From Paenibacillus monticola (GTDB lineage: Bacteria; Bacillota; Bacilli; Paenibacillales; Paenibacillaceae), in contig NZ_WJXB01000010.1 in NCBI RefSeq assembly GCF_009664975.1, positions 1 through 64,000 of the forward strand: a DNA stretch of 64,000 bases, in the 5' to 3' direction. The position numbers and the translations under genes were made by a program. Of the stretch, positions 43,635 through 52,724 are shown one piece after another; positions within the stretch are counted from its first letter, which is position 1, and the number at the start of each line of letters is the position of its first letter. The notes beneath the pieces are model-generated. The model did not search any database, was not told the origin of the DNA, and saw nothing but the letters and a program-made list of their open reading frames with translations.

Positions 43635-44888
43635 TTAAAATTCAAATTCAACATCACTAAGCCGTCTCTGAATCTCGGAGATTACACGTTTCTCTTCCTC
43701 TTCACCTTTTGCGATAAAGGTAACGGAGAAGCGTACGAATGCACCAGCATCATCCCAAGGCACGGTAGAGATCAGCTTCTCCCGGATCAGGAACTGTGAG
43801 AAGTCCTCACCGGATTCAAAGCGGCGTCCACCCTTGATGCCCTTAGGTGCAGCTACATATAGGAAGAAGGAGCCCTTTGGTTTCTCAGCTTTGAAGCCCA
43901 GGCTGTTCAGCGCATCAACAAGCAGGTTGTGGCGACGGGAATACTTAGCGGCAATGGCTTCCGTAATTTCAGGATGTGCGAGGCCGTAGGCCGCTGCTTT
44001 CTGAATAGCGATAAACTGGCCGGAATCGTTGTTATCCTTCACATCGCTGAATGCTTTAACGACGAGCGGATTACCAGCCACGAAGCCGATTCTCCAGCCT
44101 GTCATATTGTAGGATTTGGAAAGGGAGTGCAGCTCTACGCCAACATCTTTTGCACCAGGGACGGACAGGAAGCTAAGCGGCTTCTTGCCATCATACGTCA
44201 GGGCCGCATATGGAGCATCATGGACAACGACAACATCATATTTTTTGGCCCAAGCAACAACCTCGGCGAAAAATTCAGGAGTCGCACTTGCACCCGTCGG
44301 GTTATTTGGATAGTTCAGATACAGCAGCTTCGCTTTACCGGCAATATCTTCCGGAATGGAGTTCAGGTCAGGTAGAAAATCATTCTCCTTCTTCAGCTCC
44401 ACCGTAAATACTTGTCCACCCAAATATTTGGTGTGTGTGCCCATCACCGGGTAACCCGGAACAGTCATGATCGTGATATCACCCGGATTAATGAAGCAGG
44501 AAGGCAGCATCGCCAGTGCCGGCTTCGAACCGATGGAGTGTACAATTTCAGTGACAGGATCGATACCCTCAACTAGGAATACTTGGCGCAGATATTCAGC
44601 TGCTGCTGTCTTGAATTCAGGAATACCATTATCGGAATAACCACGATTCTCTTCTTTGGCTGCTTCTTCGGCGAGCTTAGCAATAATGCCTGCGTCAGCC
44701 ATCTCATCAGGCTCACCTACGCCCATGTCGATCAGCTCGATATCGGGAAAATCCTTTTTAGCGGATGCTTTAGCGCGTTTGATTTTCTCGAATTTATAAA
44801 TCGCCGTGTCCTTGCCGTAATTAGCCCCGCCGATGCGGTCCGCAAAATTAGTCTGAATATAGCTTTCCTGATATTGTTCAATACTCAT
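43635..44888 (-). CDS. dapL: LL-diaminopimelate aminotransferase
   Basis: 417 aa, class I/II PLP-dependent aminotransferase. The DapL outline is clear: MGVGEPDEMAD near the N-terminus, GYSDNGIPEFKTAAA, YLNYPNNPTGA and the PLP-lysine motif HSLSKSYNMTGWRIGF. It converts tetrahydrodipicolinate directly to LL-diaminopimelate, a one-step shortcut to lysine and the peptidoglycan cross-linker. The nearest Shine-Dalgarno (AGGAG) is 13 bases from the ATG, rather far. It sits between the pyr operon and rluD, which are adjacent in B. subtilis. Confidence 0.9.
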   Translation of the reverse strand: MSIEQYQESYIQTNFADRIGGANYGKDTAIYKFEKIKRAKASAKKDFPDIELIDMGVGEPDEMADAGIIAKLAEEAAKEENRGYSDNGIPEFKTAAAEYLRQVFLVEGIDPVTEIVHSIGSKPALAMLPSCFINPGDITIMTVPGYPVMGTHTKYLGGQVFTVELKKENDFLPDLNSIPEDIAGKAKLLYLNYPNNPTGASATPEFFAEVVAWAKKYDVVVVHDAPYAALTYDGKKPLSFLSVPGAKDVGVELHSLSKSYNMTGWRIGFVAGNPLVVKAFSDVKDNNDSGQFIAIQKAAAYGLAHPEITEAIAAKYSRRHNLLVDALNSLGFKAEKPKGSFFLYVAAPKGIKGGRRFESGEDFSQFLIREKLISTVPWDDAGAFVRFSVTFIAKGEEEEKRVISEIQRRLSDVEFEF

Positions 44889-45000
44889 AAAGTTCGTCTC
44901 ATCTCCTGGCTTGTTTTCGTGAAATTATTCATATCTATAGTTCTAAATATGACGTAAACCTGTCTTCAAAACCATGGATTTATCATCACTTCATTTGTAC

Positions 45001-45972
45001 TTATCTGCTGCGTAGATTGAATAATACTTCTTCCATATCTGCTGGAATAGGTGTACTAAACTCCAAATATTCACCGGTAGCAGGATGTACAAAACCAAGC
45101 ACTGCCGCGTGCAGAGCCTGTCCCACTATTGAGGGGTTTTTGCTGCGTCCATATATAGGATCACCCAACAGCGAATGTCCAATAAATTTCATGTGAACAC
45201 GGATCTGATGCGTTCGTCCAGTCTCCAACTGCAGCTCCACAAGGGTACAATCGCCGAAACGCTCCAGTACTGTAAAGTGCGTAACGGACTTCTTGCTGTT
45301 CTTTTGTGTTACCGTGTACAGTTTGCGGTCATGAGCATCTCTGCCGATTGGAGCATCCACTGTGCCTTGATCGTGGGAAAGATTGCCCTGAACCAGTGCT
45401 ATATAACGCCGCGTTACGGTATGCTCCTTAAGCTGCCCAGACAGTGATACGTGACTGGCATCATTCTTGGCTGCCATGATAAGTCCAGACGTATCCTTAT
45501 CAATACGGTGCACAATTCCCGGACGAATCTCGCCGTTAATGCCGGACAGATCCTTGCAATGGTACATCAGCGCATTAACCAAGGTGCCGGACGGATGACC
45601 TACTGCCGGATGCACAACCATGCCGCGCGGCTTATTCACAACAATGACATCGCTATCTTCATATACAACGTCCAGCGGAATATTTTCCGGTATCAGATCC
45701 GTTACTTCCGGCTCAGGAATAATAATCGCTACTACATCGCCCTCAAACAGCTTATAGTTGGCTTTCACCGGTGCTCCGTTGACTGTAACATGTCCAGCAC
45801 TGATCCATAGCTGCACTTGGGAGCGTGAAATATTCTCTTCCCAGGACTCGGTAATATATTTATCAATTCGCTCCCGGTCATTTGCTCCGGTAACGGTCCA
45901 CTCGGTGACGTCCCTCTCTTCTTCGAATGCAGATTCGATCTGCTGATTGACGTCTTTATTCAATTCATTCAT
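45001..45972 (-). CDS. ylyB: RluD-family rRNA pseudouridine synthase (YlyB)
   Basis: 323 aa. An S4 RNA-binding domain (ERIDKYITESWEENISRSQVQ, about 33-90) precedes the RluA/RluD catalytic domain with the active-site Asp in HRIDKDTSGL, plus TGRTHQIRVH. It converts specific uridines in 23S rRNA to pseudouridine. The start overlaps lspA by 8 bp; the pair is translationally coupled as in B. subtilis. Confidence 0.9.
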   Translation of the reverse strand: MNELNKDVNQQIESAFEEERDVTEWTVTGANDRERIDKYITESWEENISRSQVQLWISAGHVTVNGAPVKANYKLFEGDVVAIIIPEPEVTDLIPENIPLDVVYEDSDVIVVNKPRGMVVHPAVGHPSGTLVNALMYHCKDLSGINGEIRPGIVHRIDKDTSGLIMAAKNDASHVSLSGQLKEHTVTRRYIALVQGNLSHDQGTVDAPIGRDAHDRKLYTVTQKNSKKSVTHFTVLERFGDCTLVELQLETGRTHQIRVHMKFIGHSLLGDPIYGRSKNPSIVGQALHAAVLGFVHPATGEYLEFSTPIPADMEEVLFNLRSR

Positions 45973-46480
45973 TCCCTTCTTTTACTTCCTTTACTTCCTT
46001 AACTTCAGTTATTTCGTCTCCGCCCTTAAGGTCACGCAGCGAATCCAGAATGATAAGCGCTACCCCGATAACGATACAGGAATCCGCCACATTAAAAATA
46101 GGGAAAGTGTAGCTGCCAAAATTAAACATCAGGAAATCAACGACCTCGCCATTCAGCATCCGGTCCAAAAAGTTGCCTACAGCTCCGCCAAGCACAAGTC
46201 CAAGCGCCAAAGGCAGTAGTTTACGTGTAGCTCTAGCCTTATTCAAGTACCAGACGATACCCGCAACGACTACAATCGTAACCAGAAAAAAGAACCACTG
46301 CTGACCTTCAAGAATACCAAATGCCGCTCCGCTGTTGCGGTGGGAGGTAATCAGGAAGAAGTTCCCGATCACAGGGATCTGTTCAGCCAGTTCCAGGCGA
46401 GTAGCAATTAAATACTTTGTTCCCTGGTCCAGCAAAAATACAATAAGAGCAATCAGATAGTACACCACAGAAGTTGTCAC
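45965..46480 (-). CDS. lspA: Lipoprotein signal peptidase (signal peptidase II)
   Basis: About 166-171 aa. Four membrane segments and the catalytic aspartates in VGNFLDRMLNG and FNVADSCIVIG; also RNSGAAFG. It cuts the leader of lipoproteins after lipid attachment. The listed GTG overlaps the GGAG site; the GTGs at 46468 or 46465 are better spaced and are the likely starts. The C-terminus has a repeated EVKEVKEVKE tail that is unusual for the family. Confidence 0.93.
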   Translation of the reverse strand: MTTSVVYYLIALIVFLLDQGTKYLIATRLELAEQIPVIGNFFLITSHRNSGAAFGILEGQQWFFFLVTIVVVAGIVWYLNKARATRKLLPLALGLVLGGAVGNFLDRMLNGEVVDFLMFNFGSYTFPIFNVADSCIVIGVALIILDSLRDLKGGDEITEVKEVKEVKEGNE

Positions 46481-46679
46481 TCCGTTCTTATTTTTCCCGC
46501 CTTGGCGGTACGAATACTCAATAAAGACTTGTATATTGTAGCACAGGCCTCAAGAACCCGTCTATTGGGGACGCTTCTATAACGAGCAATTAGAGGGCAC
46601 TATTTTCCAGCGCTAAAAACCGCTCTGTCCGGTCAACCTAATAAAGAACCTTCCGGCAATTAGAAAGGAGCAAAATATA

Positions 46680-47411
46680 ATGACGCACCTAACCGTACAG
46701 CAACTCTCGCAGCTACGTTCTCTTCTTACACAGCAGCAGGCAGATATTCAGCACAGGCTTAAGAATAATGAGCATTACGGTCTGCAAGAATCCATGCGCG
46801 ATAGTACCGGTGAACTGTCTGAAATCGATAACCACCCCGCCGATGCTGCCACCGAGCTCTATAACCGCTCTATGGATATCTCCTTGCTGGAACGGGATGA
46901 GCATGAACTGGATAATATCGACGCTGCTCTGAGCGCCATGGATGAAGGCACCTACGGGTTATGTCTTACTTGCGGCAACCCAATCCCAATTGAACGCTTA
47001 TCCGCCATTCCCTCAACCCGCTACTGCAGGGAGCACAACCCCGGGCAAAATGCACCGTTTACGCGACCTGTGGAAGAGGAGTTTCTGTCTCCTCCCTTTG
47101 GACGGACCAGTCTTGACGAACGCGATGACCAGAATGGCTTTGACGGTGAAGACGCCTGGCAGATTGTTGAAAGCTGGGGCAATTCAGACTCCCCGGCCAT
47201 GACCGAGGGCAGCAATATTGATTCTTATAACGATATGGAAATTGAAGCAGATGAAACCGAAGGTTTCGTCGAGCCCTGGGAGAACTTTATCGCGACCGAT
47301 ATTGACGGGAACCATGTGACTGTAGTGAAGGGACGAAGCTACCGACATTATATGGAGAGCGGCGAAGGAGACTTTCTGCTTGATCCTCTTGGCAAAAAAG
47401 ACCGAGAGTAG
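46680..47411 (+). CDS. TraR/DksA-type zinc-finger protein (YteA/YlyA-like)
   Basis: 243 aa. The N-terminal coiled coil is followed by a DksA-like C4 zinc finger (YGLCLTCGNPIPIERLSAIPSTRYCREH, about residues 97-125; Cys100, Cys103, Cys121, and His124 in place of the fourth Cys). A long acidic C-terminal extension follows. The DNHPADAATELYNR segment marks the YteA/YlyA group, which modulates sporulation or rRNA transcription. It is on the plus strand, whereas its B. subtilis relative lies in the same direction as lspA and ileS. GAAAGGAG precedes the ATG. Confidence 0.88.
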   Translation: MTHLTVQQLSQLRSLLTQQQADIQHRLKNNEHYGLQESMRDSTGELSEIDNHPADAATELYNRSMDISLLERDEHELDNIDAALSAMDEGTYGLCLTCGNPIPIERLSAIPSTRYCREHNPGQNAPFTRPVEEEFLSPPFGRTSLDERDDQNGFDGEDAWQIVESWGNSDSPAMTEGSNIDSYNDMEIEADETEGFVEPWENFIATDIDGNHVTVVKGRSYRHYMESGEGDFLLDPLGKKDRE

Positions 47412-47434
47412 CCAAAAAGGCTGCTCTTTTTTTG
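47405..47434 (+). terminator. Terminator of the DksA-like gene
   Basis: GAGTAGCC and GGCTGCTC pair around five As and are followed by T7. It overlaps the stop codon. Confidence 0.8.
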
Positions 47435-47659
47435 TCTCTATCACCAAATCAGGGATTGACCCAGTGAACCGGACTGAGAAGTCCTTATTTGCTTGAAATT
47501 AGTCGATTGGGGAATTTGACGGACACCAGGGACGTTATTGACCCCATTTCATCACAAAAGAACCTGTTTTTGCGTCAATAGCGTCTTCCGAGTCCGCTTC
47601 CTGTTCCCAAATCCCCTTCAAAAATGAAATAGCGGCGCTACAGTCCACCAATTTAATCT

Positions 47660-48205
47660 TCATTCCTTAAATCTTCCCATAACAATGGTGTTATAGTATT
47701 TGCCGTCCGCGAGCCGTTTGTCTTTCCTAAGTATTCCTTCCACTTCAAAGCCCAACTTCTTATATAGCTCGATGGCTTTATCATTTGTTTCTAGTACGTT
47801 CAAAGTTATTTTTTGAACTCCGTTATCGTCAGCCCAGGCAATGGATTCTTTTAGCAGATTTTTGCCGATACCGTGTCCCCAATACTCTTTTAATACGCAG
47901 ACCCCAAATTCTACTCTATGGGAGGATCGCTTCAAGGCATTTCCGGCGCACCTAGAGAATCCAACAATCCTATCATTCAGTACCGCCACTAAAAATAGGT
48001 TTCTGCTATTTTGCGTATCCGTTCTAATAATTTCTTCAAAACCCGGTGTATCTATGTAGGCCTCACCTTGTTCCCGGTCTAAATTCTCAGTCTCTCCATC
48101 TATCTGCAGCCTTATATCAGACAACTCTTTAGCATCTTTATCAATGGCAGATCTAATAGTATAGCTTAATCCATTGGCACGGAATTCCTGTTTATTGATT
48201 TGCAT
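47660..48205 (-). CDS. GNAT-family acetyltransferase
   Basis: 181 aa. The acetyl-CoA loop is LKEYWGHGIGKNLL, followed by NVLETNDKAIELYKKLGFEVEG. It resembles the RimI/spermidine-type GNATs. GGAG precedes the ATG; the next gene upstream ends 14 bp away. The substrate is unknown. Confidence 0.85.
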   Translation of the reverse strand: MQINKQEFRANGLSYTIRSAIDKDAKELSDIRLQIDGETENLDREQGEAYIDTPGFEEIIRTDTQNSRNLFLVAVLNDRIVGFSRCAGNALKRSSHRVEFGVCVLKEYWGHGIGKNLLKESIAWADDNGVQKITLNVLETNDKAIELYKKLGFEVEGILRKDKRLADGKYYNTIVMGRFKE

Positions 48206-48219
48206 GGCCTACTCCTTTA

Positions 48220-48627
48220 TTAGAAGGTCTTCAGCTCCAGCTGATGCTGTACAATACGCACGATGTCGGCAATGTAATCTCCGATAATCGGCAGATTAAG
48301 CGCACCAAGCACTTGAAGTACATAAACGATCGTTGCCGCAAAAAAAGTGAAACCCAGCGCAATCCCCAGCCCACGCACGGTTCCTGACAGCAGATTCAAG
48401 CCAATCAGACGCCAAGGGGACAGCAAAAGCTCTGTATATTCGGCAATACGTGCTTTTTCCATCTGCTGAGCTAACCCGTTAGTCATTCGGTACATGGTGT
48501 TCAGTTTCTCCTCTGGAGACATATCCTCCACATCACGTTGAGTGCTGGCAGAGGACTCTGGATAGACAGACTTGCGAACGGATTCGCTATTTGAGTTACT
48601 GCTTCCTCCCGAGGTCTTGATGGTCAT
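48220..48627 (-). CDS. DUF5665 family membrane protein
   Basis: 135 aa from the ATG at 48627 with AAAGGGGCG upstream; an earlier start at 48675 lacks a site. A polar, Ser-rich N-terminus is followed by SPEEKLNTMYRMTNGLAQQ and the conserved EYTELLLSPWRLIGLNLLSGTVRGLGIALGFTFF with one or two membrane spans. Function unknown. Confidence 0.75.
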   Translation of the reverse strand: MTIKTSGGSSNSNSESVRKSVYPESSASTQRDVEDMSPEEKLNTMYRMTNGLAQQMEKARIAEYTELLLSPWRLIGLNLLSGTVRGLGIALGFTFFAATIVYVLQVLGALNLPIIGDYIADIVRIVQHQLELKTF

Positions 48628-48716
48628 TCGCCCCTTTGATACTAACTCCCCTTCTCTTGCCTTCCGACCTTCCACAGCTTTGGCTCCTCTCCTGATCCCT
48701 TATCCACCACAAACTA

Positions 48717-48764
48717 AACGAGCCCGGCCAAAGAGATAATCTCTTTAAGCACGGGGCTCGTCTT
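48717..48764 (-). terminator. Long hairpin between DUF5665 gene and ileS
   Basis: ACGAGCCC...GGGCTCGT closes a stem that contains AAAGAGAT/ATCTCTTT. It lies between ileS (ends 48896) and the downstream genes, on the minus strand followed by TTTAGTTTG; a likely ileS terminator. Confidence 0.6.
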
Positions 48765-48895
48765 TTTGCGCCGAAATACATGCAGTATCTTCATATATTT
48801 CTCCGAGAAACAGGTGCCGCCCTTAAACTAACGACAAGGCCATTTCTTCTTGTGGAGCTAGTATATGCTGTTTAGGGACAGGTAATGCAGGAGCT

Positions 48896-51800
48896 TTAAG
48901 CGCCAATATGAATGCCAATCGATTTACCGCCGACATCTACCGTTTCAAACGTGTGCTCGCCATCAAAATCAAGAGTCGTCACGAGCACATTTTCGCGCAA
49001 TACATGTTCAAAAGCGGTAACCGCTGCTTTAAGCTCGGCGTCTACGTTCAATGTAAGGGCAATCCGTTTCTCGATCGCCAGATCCAGCCGCTTACGGTAA
49101 TCCTGCACCGCACGTACGATCTCGCGTACCCAGCCCTCCTGCTCTAGCTCAGGAGTGATCTCGGTGTTCAACGCTACGGTAATACCGTAGCCTGATGCCG
49201 AGGCAAAACCCGGTTTCGCCTGCTTCTCTACCAGCAGTTCTTCTGCGGTGATTTGCAGCTCCTCGCCCTCTGGAGACACGATGGCAATGAGGCCATCCTG
49301 CACCGTTTTGCGGGTGGATTCACTATCTAGTGCTTTCAGGAAGCCTTGCAGGAAGCCGACGCTTTTGCCGTATTTTTTACCCGCAACCTTCAGATTCAGC
49401 TTCAGCGTGAAATCAACAAATCCACTGTCGCTGGTCTCAAGCACGATTGTTTTGATATTAATCTCATCTTTAACGATCTCTTCATAGTCCGCCACATCGA
49501 AGGTATGGTCCATCGACACGATCAGCTCGGACAGAGGTTGGCGTGTCTTGATGCCTGTCTCGTTACGTACATTACGCGCCAGCTCAACGATTTGTCGTGC
49601 TGTCTCCATATTCTGCTCTAGCTCTTTGTCAATCAGACTTTCGTCAGCTACCGGATAATCTACCAAATGGACGCTTTCACCGCCGCTCAGGTTCGTAAAG
49701 ATATCCTCAGACAACATAGGTGTAAATGGAGCCATCAGCGTTGCCGTAGTCAATAGCACATGGGTCAGCGTACGGTAAGCATCCAGCTTCTCTTCACCCA
49801 GGCCACTGCCCCAGAAACGGTCACGGGAACGACGGATGTACCAATTGCTCAGCTCATCAATAAAGTTCTCAATCGCTTTGGACGAATTGACGAAGTCGTT
49901 AATGACTAAGCCCTTCTCCACTACGAGGATCAGGCTGTTCAGACGGGATAGAATCCAGCGATCCAACTTATTCTCCGACAGTTTAAAAGGATGGTCGGCC
50001 GGGTCGTAGCCATCAATGCCTGCATATAACGTCATGAAGGCATGTGTATTTACCAGCGTATCGACAACCTTGGATTTAGTCTCACCCACCAGTCCGCGGG
50101 AGAACCGTTTGTTATTCCAAGGTGCACTATCAGACAAAATCGCCCAACGGAATGCATCGGTACCATACTCGTTGATGATTTCCCACGGATCAATGACATT
50201 GCCCTTGGATTTGGACATTTTTTGCCCGTTCTCATCAAGGATGTGGCCGGTAGCAATAACCGCTTTGTATGGAGCAACGCCCTTGAACAAAGTGGAAACT
50301 GCCAGCAAGCTGTAGAACCAGCCGCGTGTCTGGTCAATCCCTTCACAGATCATATCCGCTGGATATTGATCGTTCAGCTTATCCGCATCCTCAAATGGAT
50401 AGTGGCTTTGGGCAAAAGGCATCGAACCGCTGTCGAACCAGACGTCGATCACCTCTGAGGTCCGTATCATCACTCCACCTTCGCTAAAAGGACTGCGCAG
50501 CTTGATATTGTCTACATAAGGCTTATGCAGCTCGATATCCTCAGCGACTTCACCAATCGCCATCGATCTCATCTCAGCGATGCTGTGCGGAGCAAATTCT
50601 TTACCCGTATCCTGACATACCCAGACATTCAGCGGCGTGCCCCAATAGCGGTTACGGCTGATGTTCCAGTCCACAAGCTCATCCAGGAACTTGCCAAACC
50701 GACCTTCGCGCACATGCTCAGGGTACCAGTTCACCGTGTTATTATTGGCGATCAGCTGATCCTTAATAGCCGTTGTATTGATAAACCAGCTGTCTGTTGC
50801 GTAATACAACAGCGGCGTATCGCAGCGCCAGCAAAACGGATAGCTGTGCTCGTATTTTTCTTTGCTGTAGAGCAAGCCCTTTTCAGACAAAGCTTTAACA
50901 ATATCCAGATCACAATCTTTCACAAAACGTCCGGCAAAATCAGTCACTACCGCTGTATATTTACCGGATAAATCAACCACATTGACGAAGCTGATGCCAT
51001 GCTCACGACAGGTCTTATAGTCATCTTCACCATGCGCAGGAGCCATATGCACAATCCCTGTACCACTAGAGTCCGTAACAAAGGAAGCGCCGACGATGAC
51101 ATTGCTTTTCTCTGCCTGGATATATCCAAATGGGGGTGCATAGGTTTTGCCGATATATTCGGAGCCTTTATGTGTCGAAAGGATCGTGTGCTCACCCTTC
51201 AGCACCTCTTCCACCAAATTCTTGGCCAGCACATAAACGCCATCCTCTTGCTGCACGCGGACATAATCCATGTCCGGGTTCATTGCCAACGCCATATGTG
51301 CAGGCAAGGTCCAAGGCGTTGTCGTCCAGGCCAGTACATAATCCCCGCTGTCATCCAGTTTGAACTTCGCTGTCGCACTGAGGTCCTTAACGGTCTTGTA
51401 GCCCTGTGCTACTTCATGCGAGCTTAGTGTGGTCTGGCAGCTCGGACAGTACGGGCTAACACGGTGTCCACGTTGCAACAGCCCCTTCTCATGAACGGTC
51501 GCCAGAATGTTCCACACACTCTCAATATAGGTGTTGTTCAATGTAACGTAGGGATTATCGAGATCTGTCCAATAGCCGATCGCTTCCGTAAATTCACGCC
51601 ATTGTTTCTCATAGCCAAATACGCTGGCTTTACACTGTTCCACGAATTTCTCTACGCCGTAGGCTTCGATCTCCTGCTTGCCGGAAATGCCAAGCTTCTT
51701 CTCCACACCAAGCTCAACAGGCAGACCATGTGTATCCCAGCCCGCTTTGCGTACCACGCGATAGCCCTTCATCGTCTGATAACGGCCGATGAAATCTTTG

Positions 51801-51988
51801 ATTACCCGTCCTAACACGTGCCCGATATGCGGCGCGCCATTTGCAGTTGGAGGACCTTCATAGAACACATAGTTCTTCTTGCCCTCGCGGTTCTCCATGG
51901 ATCGCTTGAATGTATTCTCGTCGTTCCATTTCTTCAAGATACGGACATCTCTCGCCCGTGCTTTTTCTTTGATATCTACTTTATGCAT
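48896..51988 (-). CDS. ileS: Isoleucyl-tRNA synthetase, long (type 2, eukaryote-like) form
   Basis: 1030 aa, about 110 longer than the 921-aa B. subtilis enzyme. The HIGH motif is PHIGHVLGRVIKDFI (54-57) and the second is KMSKSKGN. The wording near HIGH (GWDTHGLPVELGVEKKLG) and the absence of the C-terminal Cys-rich zinc finger of type 1 enzymes place it in the type 2 group, which is generally insensitive to mupirocin. It sits at the normal ileS locus and is the only ileS in the window. Expression should be set by the Ile T-box at 52725-53055, and the ATG lies 730 bp beyond the T-box terminator. The intervening array is described separately. Confidence 0.95.
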   Translation of the reverse strand: MHKVDIKEKARARDVRILKKWNDENTFKRSMENREGKKNYVFYEGPPTANGAPHIGHVLGRVIKDFIGRYQTMKGYRVVRKAGWDTHGLPVELGVEKKLGISGKQEIEAYGVEKFVEQCKASVFGYEKQWREFTEAIGYWTDLDNPYVTLNNTYIESVWNILATVHEKGLLQRGHRVSPYCPSCQTTLSSHEVAQGYKTVKDLSATAKFKLDDSGDYVLAWTTTPWTLPAHMALAMNPDMDYVRVQQEDGVYVLAKNLVEEVLKGEHTILSTHKGSEYIGKTYAPPFGYIQAEKSNVIVGASFVTDSSGTGIVHMAPAHGEDDYKTCREHGISFVNVVDLSGKYTAVVTDFAGRFVKDCDLDIVKALSEKGLLYSKEKYEHSYPFCWRCDTPLLYYATDSWFINTTAIKDQLIANNNTVNWYPEHVREGRFGKFLDELVDWNISRNRYWGTPLNVWVCQDTGKEFAPHSIAEMRSMAIGEVAEDIELHKPYVDNIKLRSPFSEGGVMIRTSEVIDVWFDSGSMPFAQSHYPFEDADKLNDQYPADMICEGIDQTRGWFYSLLAVSTLFKGVAPYKAVIATGHILDENGQKMSKSKGNVIDPWEIINEYGTDAFRWAILSDSAPWNNKRFSRGLVGETKSKVVDTLVNTHAFMTLYAGIDGYDPADHPFKLSENKLDRWILSRLNSLILVVEKGLVINDFVNSSKAIENFIDELSNWYIRRSRDRFWGSGLGEEKLDAYRTLTHVLLTTATLMAPFTPMLSEDIFTNLSGGESVHLVDYPVADESLIDKELEQNMETARQIVELARNVRNETGIKTRQPLSELIVSMDHTFDVADYEEIVKDEINIKTIVLETSDSGFVDFTLKLNLKVAGKKYGKSVGFLQGFLKALDSESTRKTVQDGLIAIVSPEGEELQITAEELLVEKQAKPGFASASGYGITVALNTEITPELEQEGWVREIVRAVQDYRKRLDLAIEKRIALTLNVDAELKAAVTAFEHVLRENVLVTTLDFDGEHTFETVDVGGKSIGIHIGA

Positions 51989-52039
51989 AGTGGGTCAAAT
52001 CCTTTCGTGGTGGTTTAGTCTCTTTAAACCTTTTTCGAT

Positions 52040-52103
52040 CCCTCCCAAACCCTCCCTTAGCCAAGGGAGGGCCCCAAGGGCTCCGCCCTCTGGACACCCG
52101 GAA
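52040..52103. repeat. Left arm of the inverted repeat around the tandem array
   Basis: CCCTCCCTTAGCCAAGGGAGGG, then GCCCTCTGGACACCCG, is the near reverse complement of 52660-52715. Both arms share CCAAGGGC and GCCCTCTGGA(C/T)ACCCG. Such flanking copies suggest a mobile or MITE-like unit. Confidence 0.65.
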
Positions 52104-52186
52104 AGTTGTCGATGGGCTCGGGAGAGACGGGTTAATGTTGTTTTTGGTGTGATGCCCGCCCTGCCGCAAGCGGCAAGCTCTACTTA

Positions 52187-52595
52187 AGGCACCCGAGCCG
52201 CGAACCCGCTAGGGCAGCCGCTTGGCTCGGGGCGCCAGGGGCGGGCTCGCGCAGCGCCCGCTTGCCCTTGAACTACAGGCACCGGAGCTCGCGAACCCGT
52301 TAGGGCAGCCGCTTGGCTCGGGGCGCCAGGATAGGCGGGCTTGCGCAGCGCCCGCCTGCCCCTGAACTACAGGCACCCGAGCCGCGCGAACCCGTTAGGG
52401 CAGCCGCTTGGCTCGGGAACCAGGGGCGGGCTTGCGCAGCGCCCGCCTGCCCTTGAACTACAGGCACTCGAGCCGCGCGAACCCGTTAGGGCAGCCGCTT
52501 GGCTCGGGGGCCGGGGGCGGGCTTGCGCAGCGCCCGCCTGCCCCTCAAGTGGAGGCCCCGCAGGCGTACCCGCCAGGGGAGCCTAAGAAGGGCCG
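52187..52595. repeat. GC-rich tandem array, four units of about 91 bp plus a partial fifth
   Basis: Units begin at 52187, 52277, 52371 and 52462 (90, 94, 91 and 91 bp); a degenerate piece follows at 52553-52595. Each holds AGGCACCCGAGCC, then AACCCGTTAGGGCAGCCGCTTGGCTCGG, then GCGGGCTTGCGCAGCGCCCGC, with self-complementary CCGAGCC/GGCTCGG and GCGGGC/GCCCGC parts that would fold strongly as RNA or DNA. GC content is far above the surroundings. It lies within the ileS leader. It is not a CRISPR array: no constant repeat alternates with unique spacers, and the entire unit repeats. Confidence 0.9.
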
Positions 52596-52659
52596 CTCCC
52601 TCGACAAACGTATCAGTCCCCTTCCGCCATAGTCCCTCTTTCCGCCAAGCTTGCGGGTA

Positions 52660-52715
52660 TCCAGAGGGCAGCTGCCCTTGGGGTCCCCCTTGTAAGGGGG
52701 ATTTAGGGGGATGTC
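52660..52715. repeat. Right arm of the inverted repeat around the tandem array
   Basis: GCGGGTATCCAGAGGGC ... CCCTTGGGG ... TTGTAAGGGGGATTTAGGGGG. It mirrors 52040-52103 with several differences and ends about 15 bp from the T-box terminator. Confidence 0.65.
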
Positions 52716-52724
52716 CCCGACGAA

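Noticed and set aside
52187..52595. Possible CRISPR array in the GC-rich repeat
   Set aside because: Whole 90-94 bp units repeat with few changes; there is no alternation of constant repeats and unique spacers, and no cas gene nearby.
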